From Sulfuricella sp. T08 (GTDB taxonomy: Bacteria > Pseudomonadota > Gammaproteobacteria > Burkholderiales > Sulfuricellaceae), in contig NZ_DF967522.1 in NCBI RefSeq assembly GCF_000971475.1, positions 85,403 through 149,402 of the forward strand: a stretch of DNA of 64,000 bases, in the 5' to 3' direction. Of the stretch, positions 61,721-64,000 are shown in pieces. The translations under genes were made by a program, and so were the position numbers. The notes below the pieces were generated by a model, which was not told the origin of the DNA, did no database searches, and was given only the letters and a program-made list of their open reading frames with translations. Every line of letters begins with the position of its first letter. Positions within the stretch are counted from its first letter, which is position 1.

Positions 61721-64000
61721 TCAGAACAATTGATCCTTAACCTCTTCTGCGGACTTTCCGCCGCCGCCAAAGAGGCCTTCGAAGAAACCGGTCTGCTCGG
61801 CCGGAATATTTTCCTGATAAAAATATTCCAAAATTCCTTCACTTCCCTCGGAAACACGACGTCCACTTTTCGGGTCGATCTTGACTGTCGCCACACCTTC
61901 CGGGACAACCAAATCCGCTTCCGGCACACCTTTCAGCACCTTGCCCATATAACTCATCCAGATCGGCAACGCTGCCTGAGCACCCGTTTCTGCTCCACCC
62001 ATGGATCGAGGCTGATCAAAACCGATCCAGGCAATCGCCACCAATCCCGGGTTGAAGCCCGTAAACCAGGCGTCCACCTGATCATTGGTAGTTCCGGTCT
62101 TTCCGGCAAGATCCTGACGTTTCAGTTGCATGGCACGCGCACCGGTACCAAAACGTACCACATCGCGCATGATGGAAGTCATGATAAAAGCATTACGCGC
62201 ATCAATCGCGCGCTCGGTATCAACACCAGCACGCTTGGGTTTGGCCTGCACCAGCAGGGTGCCGCGCGCATCGACAATCCGGTCGATCAAATAAGGCTGC
62301 GTACGGTAGCCCCCGTTGGCAAACACCGAGTAAGCCGCGGCCATTTGCATCGGGGTTACCGACCCCGCACCCAGTGCCATAGTCAGGTAGGGTGGGTGCT
62401 TCTCAGGCGAAAAGCCGAAACGGGTGATGTAGTCCTGTGCGTACGATGGGCCGATAGACTGCAGCACACGGATAGAAACCAGGTTCTTCGACTTGGTCAG
62501 GGCGGTGCGCAAACGCATCGGGCCATCATAATCATTCTCGTAATTTTTTGGCTCCCAGACCTGACCACCGGTTTGGGCCGCATCCACAACGATGGGGGCA
62601 TCATTGATCACAGTTGCGGCGGTCAGGCCTTTTTCCAGCGCCGCCGAGTAAATGAATGGCTTGAAGCTTGACCCCGGCTGGCGCCACGCCTGCGTGACGT
62701 GGTTGAATTTGCTGCGGTTGAAATCGAACCCTCCGACCAGAGCGTGAATCGCACCGTCCTGAGGCACCACCGAGATCAGCGCCGATTCGACTTGCGGCAA
62801 TTGTAAAATCTGCCACCCTGCCTTGTCACCCTTCTGGACGTGAATCAGCGCGCCTCGGCGCAACCGTGTTTTCGGGCTGGTATTGTCACTCAGGTTTTTA
62901 AGCACGAATTTCAGGCCTTCGTTGCTAATCTGGGCAGTTTCACCCCCCTTGATGTAGCACTTTACCTGCTTCGAACTCGCCTCCAGAACAATCGCCGGCA
63001 CCAAGCCATTACTTTCATCCGCATCCGCCAAAGCGTCTTCCAGCAATTCTTCCAGATTTGCCGCTCCAATGGGTAACTCAACAAAACCCTCCGGCCCACG
63101 GTAGCCATGACGACGGTCATAATCCAGCACGCCTTGGCGCAACGCCAGGTTGGCGGCTTCCTGGTCCGCCTTGCGCAGCGTCGTATATACTTTCATGCCG
63201 CTATTGTAAATCGCCTCCTTATAGCGTTCGAACATCGCCTGCCTGACCATTTCCGCTGCATAATCCGCATTGACCTCTGCATTATGCACCTCACGCTTCA
63301 CCACCAAGGGTTGCGCCAGAGCAGTTTGATACTCTGCGTCGGTAATGTATTTGAGATCATGCATGCGGCGCAGGACATAGTGCTGTCGAAGCTTTGCCCG
63401 CTTCGGATTAACCACAGGGTTGTAGCGCGAGGGCGCCTTGGGGAGTCCCGCCAGCATCGCAACCTCTGCCACGGTCAATCGTTCAAGCGGGCGCCCGAAG
63501 TAGGTCTGGGCTGCGGCGGCGAAACCGTAAGCACGCTGTCCCAGGTAAATCTGGTTGACGTACAGTTCGAAAATTTGGTCCTTGGACAAATAGTGTTCAA
63601 TTTTCAGTGCCAGCAGCACTTCGCTGAATTTGCGTGTCAGCGTTTTCTCTCCAGACAGGAAAAAATTCCGCGCAACTTGCATAGTAATCGTGCTCGCGCC
63701 TTCCCGAGCGCCGCCAGCAGTCAGATTTGCCAAGGCAGCGCGCGCCACCCCCATGTAGTCCACCCCACCATGGCTATAGAACCTGTCATCCTCTGCAGCA
63801 AGAATCGCTAGCCGCATAGGCTTGGGTACATCCCCAATCTTGATCAGCGCACGCCGCTCCTCGCCAAACTCAGCAATCAACGCGCCCTCCGCCGTATAAA
63901 CGCGCAGAGGGATTTTGGGCCGGTAATCGGTCAGAACCTCCAGTGAAGGAAGATCAGGGTAGGCCAAAATTCCCGCCAGCATGATTGCAGCAGAAAAAAC
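61721..64000 (-). CDS. mrcA: Penicillin-binding protein 1A (bifunctional peptidoglycan synthase), N-terminus cut by window edge
   Basis: At least 759 residues of a class A PBP; the frame is open to base 64000, with VFSAAIMLAGILA forming the end of the membrane anchor. The GT51 transglycosylase has EDDRFYSHGGVDYMGVARAA and GGAREGASTITMQVARNFFL. The transpeptidase has the catalytic serine in RQPGSSFKPFIYSAAL, SKN in LTKSKNLVS and KTGTTNDQVDAWFTGF. Only the first few residues are missing. It polymerises peptidoglycan in the periplasm. Confidence 0.95.
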   Translation of the reverse strand, partial: VFSAAIMLAGILAYPDLPSLEVLTDYRPKIPLRVYTAEGALIAEFGEERRALIKIGDVPKPMRLAILAAEDDRFYSHGGVDYMGVARAALANLTAGGAREGASTITMQVARNFFLSGEKTLTRKFSEVLLALKIEHYLSKDQIFELYVNQIYLGQRAYGFAAAAQTYFGRPLERLTVAEVAMLAGLPKAPSRYNPVVNPKRAKLRQHYVLRRMHDLKYITDAEYQTALAQPLVVKREVHNAEVNADYAAEMVRQAMFERYKEAIYNSGMKVYTTLRKADQEAANLALRQGVLDYDRRHGYRGPEGFVELPIGAANLEELLEDALADADESNGLVPAIVLEASSKQVKCYIKGGETAQISNEGLKFVLKNLSDNTSPKTRLRRGALIHVQKGDKAGWQILQLPQVESALISVVPQDGAIHALVGGFDFNRSKFNHVTQAWRQPGSSFKPFIYSAALEKGLTAATVINDAPIVVDAAQTGGQVWEPKNYENDYDGPMRLRTALTKSKNLVSIRVLQSIGPSYAQDYITRFGFSPEKHPPYLTMALGAGSVTPMQMAAAYSVFANGGYRTQPYLIDRIVDARGTLLVQAKPKRAGVDTERAIDARNAFIMTSIMRDVVRFGTGARAMQLKRQDLAGKTGTTNDQVDAWFTGFNPGLVAIAWIGFDQPRSMGGAETGAQAALPIWMSYMGKVLKGVPEADLVVPEGVATVKIDPKSGRRVSEGSEGILEYFYQENIPAEQTGFFEGLFGGGGKSAEEVKDQLF

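Noticed and set aside
61720-61929. N-terminal extension of the nucleotidyltransferase-like protein
   Set aside because: It runs through the 3' end of the PBP1a gene in a different frame.

Overview
The window looks like a chromosomal stretch of a betaproteobacterium, most likely a Nitrosomonadales/Gallionellales-type sulfur or iron oxidiser. I infer this from family resemblance, not from a search: there is a DsrS-like gene, three tandem dihaem c4-type cytochromes, a Pil-Chp chemosensory operon, the pcm-tolC-waaA neighbourhood and the engB-hemB pair. No rRNA, tRNA, CRISPR array or intact transposase was seen.

Region 1 (1-22 kb, almost all on the minus strand) is a polysaccharide (O-antigen or exopolysaccharide) locus. 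It carries a WbpM-type dehydratase cut by the left edge and a PglC-like initiating sugar-phosphate transferase. A UDP-L-FucNAc/L-QuiNAc-type block follows (4,6-dehydratase/5-epimerase, RmlD-like reductase, 2-epimerase, WbuB-like transferase), with further glycosyltransferases, a Wzy-like polymerase and a Wzx flippase. A CDP-sugar block (RfbF, RfbG, RmlC-like epimerase, C-methyltransferase, SDR reductase, further methyltransferases) probably makes a branched 6-deoxyhexose. A Wzz-like chain-length regulator carries a 9-bp tandem repeat. The locus holds clear decay: a scarred epimerase at 1898-2367, both ends of a GDP-fucose synthase on either side of wzz, and fragments of a phosphomannomutase and a UDP-GlcNAc dehydrogenase.

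Region 2 (22-27.1 kb) is a toxin-antitoxin island: DUF2442/DUF4160, an orphan MNT nucleotidyltransferase with a coupled 30-codon ORF, a RelE/Phd pair and three consecutive HEPN/MNT pairs. It separates rmlD (itself carrying an internal out-of-frame duplication) from rmlC-rmlA-rmlB.

Region 3 (27.2-36.4 kb) has dTDP-rhamnose genes, a UDP-glucuronate 4-epimerase-like gene, a WaaE-like transferase, waaC, waaA, tolC and pcm.

Region 4 (36.5-64 kb) is housekeeping: TPP riboswitch-thiC, uppP, pilG-H-I-J-L, thiD-thiE-hemL, a MoxR ATPase with a VWA/metallopeptidase-like protein and DsrS, three cytochromes c, engB, hemB, a PilZ protein, a small nucleotidyltransferase and a penicillin-binding protein 1a cut by the right edge.

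The most unusual signal is a pair of about 270-bp noncoding elements (31558-31825 and 54356-54625, opposite orientation). They share a conserved core and the same nested inverted-repeat layout, but the sequences of three long stems differ while pairing is kept. That is a covariation pattern expected of a structured RNA or a folded single-stranded DNA element.
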